DNA of 43,804 nucleotides from an uncultured Alphaproteobacteria bacterium (GCA_944392785.1 CALXXW010000009.1:1-43804), one strand, 5' to 3'. Positions 25,972 through 34,683 are shown, numbered from the stretch's first letter. Numbers and translations: made by a program. The notes: generated by a model not told the origin, from the letters alone.

Positions 25972-26650
25972 TGTTCTGACACTCTATCCTGAGATGTTTC
26001 CCGGATGCCTGGGGTATTCGTTGGCCGGTAAAGCGTTGGCGGAAAAAAAGTGGGAGTTGAATGTTGTGAATATTCGTGACTTTGCAACAGATAACTATAA
26101 ATCCGTTGATGATACGCCTTTTGGCGGCGGTGCCGGTATGGTGATGAAGCCTGAGGTCTTGGATGCCGCCTTACAACGGGTGTATCGAACGGGGCCTCTT
26201 TACTATTTGTCACCGCGAGGCTGTGTGTTTACTCAAAAGCAGGCCGCAGAGTGGGCAATGACATCAGAAATAACATTTTTATGTGGGCGGTTCGAAGGAA
26301 TCGATGAACGTATTTTGGAAAAATGGCCTTTTCAGGAAATCAGCATCGGCGACTTTGTGTTGTCAGGCGGAGAGCCCGCTTTGATAACCATGTTGGACGC
26401 TATGATTCGGCTGATCCCATCGGTAATGGGTAATCGGGAGTCAGCTGTTGAAGAGAGCTTTTCTAAGGGGCTTTTAGAGTATCCGCAATATACCAAACCG
26501 GCCGTTTGGCAGGGAAGGGCTGTGCCGGATGTCTTGCTTTCAGGGCATCATGCGAATATTCAAAAGTGGCGTTTGAGTCAGGCCGAACAGCTTACAAAAA
26601 CCAGAAGACCAGACTTGTGGGAAAAATATCTGGCAGATCATAATCAATAA
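25961..26650 (+). CDS. trmD: tRNA (guanine-N1)-methyltransferase
   Basis: TrmD methylates G37 of tRNAs reading CNN codons, preventing frameshifts. The 229-residue SPOUT enzyme shows MKVNVLTLYPEMFPG at the N-terminus, DDTPFGGGAGMVMKPE, LCGRFEGIDERI and the knot motif IGDFVLSGGEPA. The catalytic and linker region follows (NRESAVEESF). The ATG at 25961 is chosen over an in-frame TTG at 25955 because GGAG is ten bases upstream of the ATG and too close to the TTG. It overlaps rimM and precedes rplS. Confidence 0.96.
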   Translation: MKVNVLTLYPEMFPGCLGYSLAGKALAEKKWELNVVNIRDFATDNYKSVDDTPFGGGAGMVMKPEVLDAALQRVYRTGPLYYLSPRGCVFTQKQAAEWAMTSEITFLCGRFEGIDERILEKWPFQEISIGDFVLSGGEPALITMLDAMIRLIPSVMGNRESAVEESFSKGLLEYPQYTKPAVWQGRAVPDVLLSGHHANIQKWRLSQAEQLTKTRRPDLWEKYLADHNQ

Positions 26651-26665
26651 GAAAGGAAAATGAAC

Positions 26666-27031
26666 ATGAACTTAATTAAACAACTGGAAAACGAACAAAT
26701 CGCGAAAATGGATAAAAAAATCCCCGACTTTAAGGCCGGAGATACCGTTAAAGTGATGTGTAAAATCGTTGAAGAAAAAGGAACAGAACGGTTGCAGGCG
26801 TATGAAGGTGTGTGTATCGCTCGAAGCAATGACGGTTTGAATTCGACTTTTACCGTGCGGAAAATTTCTTTCGGAGAGGGTGTGGAACGAGTATTCCCGC
26901 TGTATTCTCCTAATGTTGCCTCTATTACAGTGGTGCGTCGTGGTAAAGTTCGGCGCTCAAAACTGTATTATTTGCGCAGCTTGTTCGGTAAAAAAGCACG
27001 TATTACCGAGGAAAAAGACATTGTAAAGTAG
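26666..27031 (+). CDS. rplS: 50S ribosomal protein L19
   Basis: L19 lies at the interface of the ribosomal subunits. The 121-residue protein has the family start ([12 protein letters not shown]), the core [24 protein letters not shown] and the basic [14 protein letters not shown]. The ATG at 26666 is chosen over 26660 because AAAGGA is eight bases upstream of the former and only two from the latter. It ends the ffh operon before a strong terminator. Confidence 0.96.
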   Translation: MNLIKQLENEQIAKMDKKIPDFKAGDTVKVMCKIVEEKGTERLQAYEGVCIARSNDGLNSTFTVRKISFGEGVERVFPLYSPNVASITVVRRGKVRRSKLYYLRSLFGKKARITEEKDIVK

Positions 27032-27061
27032 TTTGTTATTCATCACTTTAGGTGTTATCTG

Positions 27062-27092
27062 GAACCCTTTGCCGTTGGTGAAGGGTTCTTTT
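27062..27092 (+). terminator. ffh-rplS operon terminator
   Basis: GAACCCTT (27062-27069) pairs with AAGGGTTC (27081-27088), followed by T4. Confidence 0.88.
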
Positions 27093-27114
27093 AAAAAATG
27101 CCGTTGAGACGGCA
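27093..27114 (-). terminator. minus-strand intrinsic terminator facing the rplS 3' end
   Basis: Read on the minus strand, TGCCGT-CTCA-ACGGCA (27114-27099) is followed by six T (27098-27093). It is immediately next to the plus-strand terminator of rplS. No minus-strand gene ends here, so it would block antisense transcription into the ribosomal operon. Confidence 0.6.
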
Positions 27115-27261
27115 TGATTTGACAAAAATCAAAAAAGTGATACTCTTGATATAGAGGGTTTTTGAGGCGTGTTGTATGAGGCCGTATGAAAGACGCATCA
27201 TATCTATATGATTCAAAGCCTGTATTCCTGTTTCAATGAAGGCAATCAAAGGAGGTAGATG

Positions 27262-27543
27262 ATGGAACAATCCGATCTGTTTGAACAAAAAGTGCGCATG
27301 TATGTAGCTAAAAGCGATTATGCCGATGGTAAGGTGATCTCGGGGTTGGCTATTTTGGCGGCGGTGATAATGGGGAGTGTATCTCTGGGCTGTTTCGTCA
27401 GAGAGCATCATACCTATGGTATTGTGTCCGGCACCGTTGCCATGGGTGCAACCTTATTGGGTGGAATCAGTGTGAAGGGGACCCTGGAGGACAGAAAGAC
27501 ATATCGTGCCTTGTATAATAAACTGGTGCGTGAACGGGAATGA
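27262..27543 (+). CDS. small two-helix membrane protein
   Basis: A 93-residue protein with a hydrophilic N-terminus (MEQSDLFEQKVRMYVAKSDYA) and two hydrophobic segments (ISGLAILAAVIMGSVSLGCF and TYGIVSGTVAMGATLLGGIS) around a short HH-containing turn. The charged tail is RALYNKLVRERE. A full AAAGGAGG precedes two tandem ATGs at 27259 and 27262; the second has the better six-base spacing. No family is recognised. TTGACA at 27119-27124 has no well-spaced -10. It stands alone between terminators. Confidence 0.68.
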   Translation: MEQSDLFEQKVRMYVAKSDYADGKVISGLAILAAVIMGSVSLGCFVREHHTYGIVSGTVAMGATLLGGISVKGTLEDRKTYRALYNKLVRERE

Positions 27544-27658
27544 AGATCTTTTTTTACAAAAGTGGTGTTGGGGTTATCAGAAGATGGGTATAAAATGCTG
27601 TAATTCCATCGACGGGATTGGTCAAATAAGCTATATGTTATCCTTTTGGGGAGGGCGC

Positions 27659-27693
27659 AAAAAAAAGACAGGCAAGGAACCTGTCTTTTTTTT
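27659..27693. terminator. bidirectional terminator between the small membrane gene and gap
   Basis: A-tract plus GACAGG (27667-27672), loop CAAGGAA, CCTGTC (27680-27685) plus a long T-tract. The symmetric A and T runs allow termination on both strands, serving gap on the minus strand. Confidence 0.9.
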
Positions 27694-27710
27694 CGTAAAG
27701 ATGGATGGAG

Positions 27711-28724
27711 TTATTTTGAAATCAACTTACCCATGGCAGCGGCTGTATCCAGCATGCGGTTTGAGAAACCCCACTCATTATCATACCAGCTCATGACACG
27801 TAATTGTGTGCCACCCATTACTTTTGTGCCATTGGCATCAAACGTCGATGAATGTGAATTATGTGTGAAATCAATAGATACCAAAGGTAGGTCATTATAG
27901 CCTAAAATACCTTTTAAGGCCCCATCAGCATATTTTTTCATGGTTGCATTCACTTCATCTTTGGAGACTTCACGAGCCATAATAAAGTTCGCATCTACCA
28001 AAGAAACGTCCGGTGTCGGAACGCGGATGGATACACCGTCCAATTTACCAGCCAGTTGCGGCAAAACAAGGCCAACAGCCTTGGCTGCACCGGTAGAGGT
28101 CGGAATCATGCTCATCGCGGCAGCCCGAGAACGATACAGGTCTTTATGGACTTGGTCCAAAATCTTTTGGTCATTTGTGTATGAGTGAATGGTTGTCATA
28201 AAGCCTTGCTTAATGCCGAATTCTTTATCCAAGACATAGGCAACGGGAGCCAGGCAGTTTGTTGTGCAAGAAGCATTGGAAACAACAATATCTTCTGCTG
28301 TCAATGTATCTTGGTTCACGCCGAACACGATTGTTTTGTCGGCCCCTTGAGAGGGAGCTGAAACCAAAACGCGCTTTGCGCCGGCGGTAATGTGGACCAT
28401 GGCTTTTTCTTTGGCCGTAAAGATGCCCGTGCATTCAAACACAATATCAATGTCCATTTCTTTCCAAGGAAGTTGTGTCGGATCACGTTGTGCGATGACT
28501 TTTGTCTTATAGTCGCCGGCGATAATGTAATCTCCTTCAGCGCGCACATCAAAAGAAGTAGCCCGGTGGATAGAGTCATATTTTAATAAGTAAGCGTTGG
28601 CAGCGGCATCTCCTAAATCGTTAATGGCAACGATATCAATATCTTTGCGTCCCGATTCCAAAAAAGCACGATAAACCAAACGGCCAATACGGCCAAAGCC
28701 GTTAATAGCAACACGAGTTGTCAT
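27711..28724 (-). CDS. gap: glyceraldehyde-3-phosphate dehydrogenase, type I
   Basis: GAPDH oxidises glyceraldehyde-3-phosphate to 1,3-bisphosphoglycerate. The 337 residues show the Rossmann start TRVAINGFGRIGRLVYRA. An Asp after the second strand (AINDLGD) implies NAD preference. The catalytic motif is SNASCTTNCLAP, and the tail is SWYDNEWGFSNRMLDT. AAAAGGAG precedes the ATG. It is monocistronic with its own terminator, and with pckG in the same window points to a working lower glycolysis/gluconeogenesis pathway. Confidence 0.97.
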   Translation of the reverse strand: MTTRVAINGFGRIGRLVYRAFLESGRKDIDIVAINDLGDAAANAYLLKYDSIHRATSFDVRAEGDYIIAGDYKTKVIAQRDPTQLPWKEMDIDIVFECTGIFTAKEKAMVHITAGAKRVLVSAPSQGADKTIVFGVNQDTLTAEDIVVSNASCTTNCLAPVAYVLDKEFGIKQGFMTTIHSYTNDQKILDQVHKDLYRSRAAAMSMIPTSTGAAKAVGLVLPQLAGKLDGVSIRVPTPDVSLVDANFIMAREVSKDEVNATMKKYADGALKGILGYNDLPLVSIDFTHNSHSSTFDANGTKVMGGTQLRVMSWYDNEWGFSNRMLDTAAAMGKLISK

Positions 28725-28770
28725 ATTTTTCTCCTTTTACATATAAATGACATTAAAAATTCCGCCTTCT

Positions 28771-28799
28771 ATTTAGGCATATTTTTTACGAAAAAGCAA
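28771..28799 (-). promoter_or_regulatory. gap promoter (tentative)
   Basis: Minus-strand TTGCTT (28799-28794), 17 bp, CTAAAT (28776-28771). The -10 is imperfect; leader length is about 40 nt. Confidence 0.4.
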
Positions 28800-28834
28800 G
28801 GAAACTTTTGTGATATTTTTATTTTTTCATACTT

Positions 28835-29713
28835 TTAAACCTCGGAAATTAAGTTATAAGCTCGGCAACCCATTCCCAACGTCTCCATGTATGTCAGTTG
28901 GTGAAGTCCTTCCCGAGATTCAATGCGTTCTTTTAAATCATGTCGTTCATCCGGTGGAAGTTGATACACAAGATCAATGGAAGCTTGATCAATCGCCAAA
29001 AGATCGTTCGAGGCTAAAATCCCGATATCGCGTGCCTTAACAGGAGCCGCGTCAATACCGACACAATCACAATCAACAGACATGTTGCGCAGCACATTTA
29101 AATAAACTATCTTTTTGCCGAAATAATCACGGACGGCTTTGGCCGATTCGGCCATGTTTTCCATAAATCGTTTCCCTGTGCACCACTGACTGTAATCGGT
29201 TATGTCATCACCGGCTTCGTGAATCATTTTTTTCCCGATACGTCCGTCGGCACAACCAATGGCGATATTTTTCATGGAACCGCCAAAACCTCCCATCGTG
29301 TGACCTTTGAAATGCGTGAGGACAACCAGAGAGTCATAACGCAATAGGTGACTGCCGACAGACATTTCTTGAAAGTGTTTTCCGCCTATAACGGGAATCA
29401 TGACGGCTCCTTCCTCATCCAGAATGTCGACAGGACAAAAGTCCCATCCGTTGATGGCAAGAGTACGTCTGTGATCTGTGGTGTTTTGACGGGCGCCAGC
29501 ATATAGAGTGTTGGTTTCAACCAAGGTGCTGTTCGGAATGCTTTCCTGTAAGGCTTTGACCATGTCGCGAGGAATGATGTTAGGCCCCTTTGGTTCTCCG
29601 GAATGCCACTTAATGGCTACTTGGCCGGAGATATTGTGGTTGATTTGTTGATAGAGGCGTAATAGACTTTCAGCCGAAATGTCAGATGAAAAATAAACGG
29701 TTGCCTTTTGCAT
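28835..29713 (-). CDS. DUF362 domain protein
   Basis: A 292-residue DUF362 protein without the added ferredoxin module seen in many relatives. Characteristic segments are VAIKWHSGEPKGPNIIP, VETNTLYAGARQNT, VVLTHFKGHTMGGFGGSMKN-type residues (LTHFKGHTMGGFGG) and CDCVGIDAAP. Several Cys and His (CADGRIG, CDCVG) could bind metal. Biochemical function is not known. It sits 17 bases after a flavoprotein gene on the same strand, and the pair probably acts together in a redox task. Confidence 0.85.
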   Translation of the reverse strand: MQKATVYFSSDISAESLLRLYQQINHNISGQVAIKWHSGEPKGPNIIPRDMVKALQESIPNSTLVETNTLYAGARQNTTDHRRTLAINGWDFCPVDILDEEGAVMIPVIGGKHFQEMSVGSHLLRYDSLVVLTHFKGHTMGGFGGSMKNIAIGCADGRIGKKMIHEAGDDITDYSQWCTGKRFMENMAESAKAVRDYFGKKIVYLNVLRNMSVDCDCVGIDAAPVKARDIGILASNDLLAIDQASIDLVYQLPPDERHDLKERIESREGLHQLTYMETLGMGCRAYNLISEV

Positions 29714-29730
29714 GGGATTATCTTCCTTTT

Positions 29731-30369
29731 TTAATCTCGAATAAAATTCGTCAGCTCTGGCTTTTCAACAGCCGGCGGTGTGAGGCCTGCCGCTTTGGCC
29801 GCTGCTAAACATTTCAAAAAATAAGCCATGTTTCGAGCTAAAATGCGCATGTTTTGCATGCCCTCTTTATCTCGACGTACGTCATCGGGCGTAGACCCGT
29901 GTACCATATTCCAATACCGACCGGAAATGACAGGCATTTCGCTGATTTGAAAATACTTGTTTAACTGATCAATCGTCGGGGTCGTTCCGGCACGACGAGC
30001 ACTGACAATGGCCGTCGCCGGCTTGTGCCGAAAGACGCTTTTCTTAGCGTTGGCAGCCGAAAAAAAGACACGGTCCATAAAAGGAACAATAACCCCCGAT
30101 GCCGAAGCATAATGTACCGGCGTCCCAAAAACAAAAGCATCATATTGTTCGGCCATGTGAACAAAAGCATTCACGTCATCTTTCTCAATAATACACTTCC
30201 CCAATTGTCGACAGGCATAGCAGCCTAAACAAGGATGAATGGCTTGAGTGCCGATATGGTAGATATTTGCCTCTATCCCCTCTTTTTCAAACTCTGTCTT
30301 CATTTCTGCCAGAGCGGTGTACGTGCATCCTTTTTCGTGGGGGGAACCGTTGACTAGTAAAACTTTCAT
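29731..30369 (-). CDS. flavodoxin-fold NAD(P)H-dependent FMN reductase, iron-sulfur flavoprotein-like
   Basis: A 212-residue flavoprotein. The FMN phosphate loop is LLVNGSPHEKGCTYTAL. A Cys cluster CLGCYACRQLGKC near residues 48-60 could hold an iron-sulfur centre, as in iron-sulfur flavoproteins of anaerobes. FGTPVHYASASG and SARRAGTTPT contribute further flavin contacts. Electron donor and acceptor are unknown. GAAAGGAG precedes the ATG. Its partner, DUF362, lies immediately downstream. Confidence 0.87.
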   Translation of the reverse strand: MKVLLVNGSPHEKGCTYTALAEMKTEFEKEGIEANIYHIGTQAIHPCLGCYACRQLGKCIIEKDDVNAFVHMAEQYDAFVFGTPVHYASASGVIVPFMDRVFFSAANAKKSVFRHKPATAIVSARRAGTTPTIDQLNKYFQISEMPVISGRYWNMVHGSTPDDVRRDKEGMQNMRILARNMAYFLKCLAAAKAAGLTPPAVEKPELTNFIRD

Positions 30370-30397
30370 GTTTTTCTCCTTTCTGACTGATGATAAG

Positions 30398-30428
30398 AGT
30401 ATACGCTCACTTCAGGGGAGGGCGTCAA
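30398..30428 (-). promoter_or_regulatory. promoter of the flavoprotein-DUF362 pair (tentative)
   Basis: Minus-strand TTGACG (30428-30423) and TATACT (30403-30398) with a 19-bp spacer, longer than the 17 bp seen at most other promoters here. The region from here to 30644 shows no gene and no clear terminator for the thyX-like gene. Confidence 0.45.
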
Positions 30429-30644
30429 GTAAAATGTGTATCGGTTCTCTTTTTTTTGACGTTGAATTCGGAGGAAAAGGCCATCAAGCTCCCTCTTTAA
30501 AAAGTCTGAACAAGCTGAGAGGGACAGGATAGATTGTTGGGTGCGTTCTATAGAGTTTTAAGGCGATACATGGAAAGTCTCCACCCTTGCTCCAAAAATA
30601 AAATTGTCGGCCTTGAGACGTGTCCGTTGCCGGAAGCGATGACC

Positions 30645-31982
30645 TTAAACCAGACGCCGCTCAAAATAGCTGTCTGTTGGCTTTTGCGGCAGTAAGTGTC
30701 GACCGCAAAAGCGAGGACCTTCGGCACACTTGTGGGTTTGATAGCAGGGCGGTGCTAACATTTCCGCTAAGGGTAGACCGGCTTTTTCAACTTGAGCCCT
30801 TAACTGGCGAGAAATCTCGTAAATTTCTTCTTGTGCGCAAAGACACAGGCGTTTCCCTTGTTCATGTTTTAAAGCATTGATATCGGCTCGTTTAGTATAT
30901 TGAACCATAACACCATAGGGAGCTATCGTCGTCATCAAAGCCGGAGAAAGACGTTGAGCCAATTGTGTATAGGTTGTCATATAGGCTTGAGCTGTCTCAG
31001 CAAGCCCCGCCTTTTTCAGTAAAGGAGGCAGATAAAAGGCACCGGTCATCATCGGCGCCGAGCGCTTAATCGTGCGGTGACGTTGATCTTGTCCCATGGT
31101 GGCACAAGAAATTTCCACTTGTGTTTGAAGGTAGGCAATGTTATCGGCCATTGCAAACGGCGAAAAAGGTAAAATATCAACGGAGTCTTTGGCCTCGGGC
31201 GCGGTGCTTTCAGCCGTCTCATAGGATAGCAAACGACAGGTGGGTTGATCTTGGATGCGAGGTGCGTCAAACCGCATGGTCGGTGCCCAGTCTCGATTTT
31301 GACGTGCCGAGGCTTCAAACATGTAGGCAAGCTCCGGATGGTGCTCTAACACGGCGTCTCGCATCATATCGGTCACTTGGCGTAATTCCGGAGACCATGC
31401 GGCGCGCCACAAGGCACACAGAGCAGAGGTATCTATCGTATAATCCAGCGCGGTCGGCATGACTTGCGACAGGAACATACGTAGTTGCTCTTGCGCAAAT
31501 TTCGGGGCGTTTTGCATGATGTATTTATCCGAAGCCAGAGGACGTTCTTGTCGAATAGCCTCCTGCGCAAGCTGCGTCAGTGATAGGATATGTTTATGAT
31601 ATAGGTCTATACCTTGCGCAATAAAGGTTATGGCCGCTGTTATATCCTCTTGTGGATACAAGGCGGCTAAATGGGAGCGAATACCGGCTAAGTCCGGAGA
31701 GTGATACATCTTTGAAAAACGCCCCGAGCGTTGATCCGTATTATAAAAAGGAGCGTTTAAATGTAGACCAAACACAACCGAGGAAATGGATAATCCCTCT
31801 AAATTAAATGTGAAATAATTATGCTCCAGTGTGGTATGATGACCGGTGCGGAAAAGACGATGTTCAACATCTATGGTTTCTCCCATGCGCGGCACCTCTG
31901 CGGTATAGCATGTCTTGGCGGCATGTGAAGACAAAAAAATAGGATCAATATTCGTTTCGGCAATTAAATGAGCTGATATCAT
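30645..31982 (-). CDS. ThyX-family protein, tandem two-domain form
   Basis: A 445-residue protein of the flavin-dependent thymidylate synthase family, about twice the usual 220-250. The first half has GHHTTLEHNYFTF (substrate region, near 48-58) and a modified signature FGLHLNAPFYN...RSGRFS instead of RHRxxSxNxxSxRY. The second half has QDQRHRTIKRSAP (301-308), the other part of the signature, and ends in a Cys-containing segment (CAEGPRFCGRH). Each half alone is incomplete, so the active site may be shared. It may supply dTMP if the genome lacks ThyA. AAGGAGC precedes the ATG. Confidence 0.78.
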   Translation of the reverse strand: MISAHLIAETNIDPIFLSSHAAKTCYTAEVPRMGETIDVEHRLFRTGHHTTLEHNYFTFNLEGLSISSVVFGLHLNAPFYNTDQRSGRFSKMYHSPDLAGIRSHLAALYPQEDITAAITFIAQGIDLYHKHILSLTQLAQEAIRQERPLASDKYIMQNAPKFAQEQLRMFLSQVMPTALDYTIDTSALCALWRAAWSPELRQVTDMMRDAVLEHHPELAYMFEASARQNRDWAPTMRFDAPRIQDQPTCRLLSYETAESTAPEAKDSVDILPFSPFAMADNIAYLQTQVEISCATMGQDQRHRTIKRSAPMMTGAFYLPPLLKKAGLAETAQAYMTTYTQLAQRLSPALMTTIAPYGVMVQYTKRADINALKHEQGKRLCLCAQEEIYEISRQLRAQVEKAGLPLAEMLAPPCYQTHKCAEGPRFCGRHLLPQKPTDSYFERRLV

Positions 31983-32019
31983 CCGGGGCTCCTTGTTTTC
32001 CTGGGTTTAACGGATAGAA

Positions 32020-32048
32020 AGTTTAACAAAGAGGGGTGTGCTTGTCAA
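32020..32048 (-). promoter_or_regulatory. promoter of the ThyX-like gene
   Basis: Minus-strand TTGACA (32048-32043), 17 bp, TAAACT (32025-32020), leader about 30 nt. Its -35 box overlaps that of the plus-strand candidate at 32042. Confidence 0.78.
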
Positions 32049-32070
32049 CTTTTATCTGATATCTTAAAAA
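32042..32070 (+). promoter_or_regulatory. promoter of the small orphan gene (tentative)
   Basis: TTGTCA (32042-32047), 17 bp, TAAAAA (32065-32070). It shares five bases of -35 sequence with the divergent promoter on the other strand, so only one can be occupied at a time. Confidence 0.35.
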
Positions 32071-32152
32071 AATGACTTGACTTTATACACCAATTAAGAG
32101 AGATTATTACCCAAATAACACTTAAAAGTTAGTTGATATGGGGGCTATAAAC

Positions 32153-32377
32153 ATGGAAGAAAAACAACATTCATCCGTTATCTCATCCAAAGACAAGCGT
32201 GATTATATCGCCTTTCAATTTCAAGGGCTTATCACGACCTTGGATGCGTTTGAATACAATCATATGGCAAGAATTTTAAGGGCTTTATTTCGGTTATATC
32301 AACGTATGCCCGAGGATTCCATCATGTGTTTAAATCCTTCGGCTTGTCCGTTGCGGAAAAATAAACCATCTCAATAA
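32153..32377 (+). CDS. small soluble protein of unknown function
   Basis: A 74-residue protein. An N-terminal polar part (MEEKQHSSVISSKDKRDYIA) is followed by an amphipathic helical middle (EYNHMARILRALFRLYQRM) and a short tail with Cys-x6-Cys spacing (CLNPSACPL). No family is recognised. The ATG at 32153 has only a GGGGG run upstream; another ATG lies at 32138. Its last seven bases overlap the convergent MBL gene. Coding status rests on the intact frame and protein-like composition. Confidence 0.5.
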   Translation: MEEKQHSSVISSKDKRDYIAFQFQGLITTLDAFEYNHMARILRALFRLYQRMPEDSIMCLNPSACPLRKNKPSQ

Positions 32378-33051
32378 GCCGATCGGGGAATCGTCAGGTG
32401 CATATCCGTGGTTGCGACACCCGCAAAATCAAGCTCGTTAGCCTTGCACCGTAATGTTTCATAATCGGTTGCGCGATAATGAATCAGATATGTTTTCTGA
32501 CGAATTTCAAGGGGCGCTTCGGCTAATGCGGCCAGGCTGCAGTGAGAGGGATTCGTCTGCAAAGCGGTATCGTGAAAAATAACATGTGCTTTTTGAGCGC
32601 TGGGTGTGTTCAATAAAGAGGCGTTTGTATCCCCAGAATATAAAACACCGTGAGTGAATAATCCTGTCGACGGCATGCGCGGTGAGTGTGTGGTCGGAAT
32701 TAAAGTATATTGAGGCATGTCGGTTAAAAGTTCAGCATACAGCGACCATTCATCCCCCAATAAATCCGTCAATATATCCGATGTTATGGCGCCCAAAACA
32801 GCCGTCTTCTTTTGAAGTACTAACCAGCGGTATTCTAAAAGAGTTTCCAGAGAACCAATATGATCTTGATGCCGATGCGAAATAAAGACCGTGTTGATAT
32901 GTTCAACCATCCTTTTTTGTAAAACATCCTGAAAAACGGTCGAACCACAATCCAGCAAAAGCCCATTTTGAGGATTCTCCCATACAACCAAAGAGGTGTT
33001 TTTACCCTCTGAAAGGGCCCCATTGACCCCTAAAACATCTAATGCTATCAT
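32371..33051 (-). CDS. MBL-fold metallo-hydrolase
   Basis: A 226-residue metallo-beta-lactamase-fold protein with the metal motif SHRHQDHIGS (His59, His61, Asp63, His64). An early LLLDCGSTVF, a later LYSGDTNASLL (metal-bridging Asp) and a terminal HLTIP complete the pattern. It resembles the RNase Z/arylsulfatase-like group, but is shorter than RNase Z. The substrate is unknown. GAGGAGG precedes the ATG. Confidence 0.87.
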   Translation of the reverse strand: MIALDVLGVNGALSEGKNTSLVVWENPQNGLLLDCGSTVFQDVLQKRMVEHINTVFISHRHQDHIGSLETLLEYRWLVLQKKTAVLGAITSDILTDLLGDEWSLYAELLTDMPQYTLIPTTHSPRMPSTGLFTHGVLYSGDTNASLLNTPSAQKAHVIFHDTALQTNPSHCSLAALAEAPLEIRQKTYLIHYRATDYETLRCKANELDFAGVATTDMHLTIPRSAY

Positions 33052-33210
33052 GTTGCCTCCTCATCATTGGGCAGTGTATCATATTTAGAACGGAAAAACT
33101 ATAAAAAAATAGATAAAGTGGAGAGGCTTTTGTTTTTTTTGACGCTGATACACTTGATGCTTGATTCCATGGTATAAATGTGATACACAAAAAGAAAAGG
33201 AGGCTCTCTT

Positions 33211-34683
33211 ATGATTTCAACCGTGGATTACTATATCATCGCCGTTTACTTGTTCGTGATTTTTTGGGTGGGATTAACAGCCGGAAAGGGATTGAAAAAT
33301 ATCAAAGATTATGCGGTCGCTAATCGCTCGTTCAGTGCTCCGGTTTTGTTTGCGACGTTATCGGCTTCCTTTATCGGCGGCGGCTTTTCATTCGGCAATG
33401 CCGATACCGTCTTTTCGTCGGGAATCGGTGTGGCAACAACTTTGTGGGGCTTTTCCCTGATGCTGTTCTTGGTCGGCTGGTTTATCGCACCCAGAACAGA
33501 GGCCTTTCGTCACTGTATTTCCGTCGGAGATATCGTCGAGGAAAAATTGGGCTTGGGCGCGCGGGTGTTGTCCGGAGCCTTGGGAACACTTGTATGTATG
33601 GGGGTTTTGGGGGCGCAAGTCGGTGCCATGGGAGCGGTCTTCGCTTTGTTTACACCTCTGACTTTTGTCGAAGGAGTATTGGTCGGGTGCGGTATCGTAA
33701 TCGTTTATACATCGGTGGGAGGCATGAAGGCAGTTGTCTTGACAGATGTTATTCAATTCTTACTATTGGTCGTGCTTATCCCCGTGACACTGCTGTTTGG
33801 CATAGAGTATGTCGGCGGTTGGGATGCTTTAGAGCGGCGTATCCCCGAACATTTCTTGGAAATTACACATGTCGGTTTTTCTCCATTGACATGGCTGAGC
33901 CTTTTCTTGACATTCTTGATTGGGGAAACGCTGGTGCCGCCCTATGTGCAGCGGTTGTTAATCGCTAAGTCCGTTAAGGCAACTCAACAAGGGACAATTT
34001 GGAGCGCTTTGTTGTCCGTGCCGTTTTTCTTGATTACGGGATTGATGGGTTTGACGGCGTTGGCGATTGACCCGAATATACCCAGTAATTTGGCAATGCC
34101 GACACTGATTTCTGTGGCAGCTCCGGTGGTGGTGAAAGGGCTTGCTTGTGCCGCTATTATTTCTATCGTTATGTCTTCGGCGGACTCTTTTTTAAATGCG
34201 GCTTCCGTCTGTCTGATGGAAGATGTTATCAAGCCTTTGCGACAAAAGGCTTATACTTTCGAAACCAACGCAAAAACAGATTTATACCTCATTCAATTTT
34301 TGACGCTGTTTATTGGTATTGGTTCGGTCTTTTTGGCATTAAAAATTCATAATGTTTTGGATGTGCTGCGATTTTCATATAATTTCTGGGCGCCGATTAT
34401 GTTGGTATCACTGGTGATGATTTTTATGCGACGGCAGCTATTCCCTCGGGCCTTTTGGATCGGAGCATTTGTGGCTTCTTTGTCGGTCAGCTTGATCTTT
34501 ATGCTGGGTAAAAACGGTAAATTCTGCGGAATGGATGCCGTGGTTATCGGTACGGCTGTGAATGCCGTGACAATATTCGTCTTGAATACGTTTGAAAAAC
34601 ATCGCTTTCATCAGTCTTTGGCGCAAGTTTTGCCGGAAGCTAATAAAACAAATCCAGCATCATCATTGACAAAGGGAAAATAA
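33211..34683 (+). CDS. sodium:solute symporter family protein
   Basis: A 490-residue transporter of the SSS family with about 13 transmembrane segments, importing a small solute with Na+. Early motifs are YLFVIFWVGLTAGKGLKNIKD-type residues (VIFWVGLTAG) and ANRSFSAPVLFATLSASFIGGG-type residues (LFATLSASFIGGG). A mid YTSVGGMKAVVLTDVIQ and SSADSFLNAAS follow, the latter near the Na+ site. The substrate cannot be read. AAAGGAGG precedes the ATG. Upstream DNA has TGATACAC twice (33146-33153 and 33181-33188). No convincing -35/-10 pair was found. Its end overlaps the convergent GT8 gene by 44 bases. Confidence 0.9.
   Translation: MISTVDYYIIAVYLFVIFWVGLTAGKGLKNIKDYAVANRSFSAPVLFATLSASFIGGGFSFGNADTVFSSGIGVATTLWGFSLMLFLVGWFIAPRTEAFRHCISVGDIVEEKLGLGARVLSGALGTLVCMGVLGAQVGAMGAVFALFTPLTFVEGVLVGCGIVIVYTSVGGMKAVVLTDVIQFLLLVVLIPVTLLFGIEYVGGWDALERRIPEHFLEITHVGFSPLTWLSLFLTFLIGETLVPPYVQRLLIAKSVKATQQGTIWSALLSVPFFLITGLMGLTALAIDPNIPSNLAMPTLISVAAPVVVKGLACAAIISIVMSSADSFLNAASVCLMEDVIKPLRQKAYTFETNAKTDLYLIQFLTLFIGIGSVFLALKIHNVLDVLRFSYNFWAPIMLVSLVMIFMRRQLFPRAFWIGAFVASLSVSLIFMLGKNGKFCGMDAVVIGTAVNAVTIFVLNTFEKHRFHQSLAQVLPEANKTNPASSLTKGK

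Noticed and set aside
27119-27144. TTGACA followed by GATACT as a promoter for the small membrane gene
   Set aside because: Spacing is only 14 bp, too short for a normal sigma70 promoter; no better -10 lies at 16-18 bp.
27091-27411. Minus-strand frame of 106 codons opposite the small membrane gene
   Set aside because: It overlaps the plus-strand gene that has a full Shine-Dalgarno and hydrophobic segments, and it reads through two terminator hairpins.
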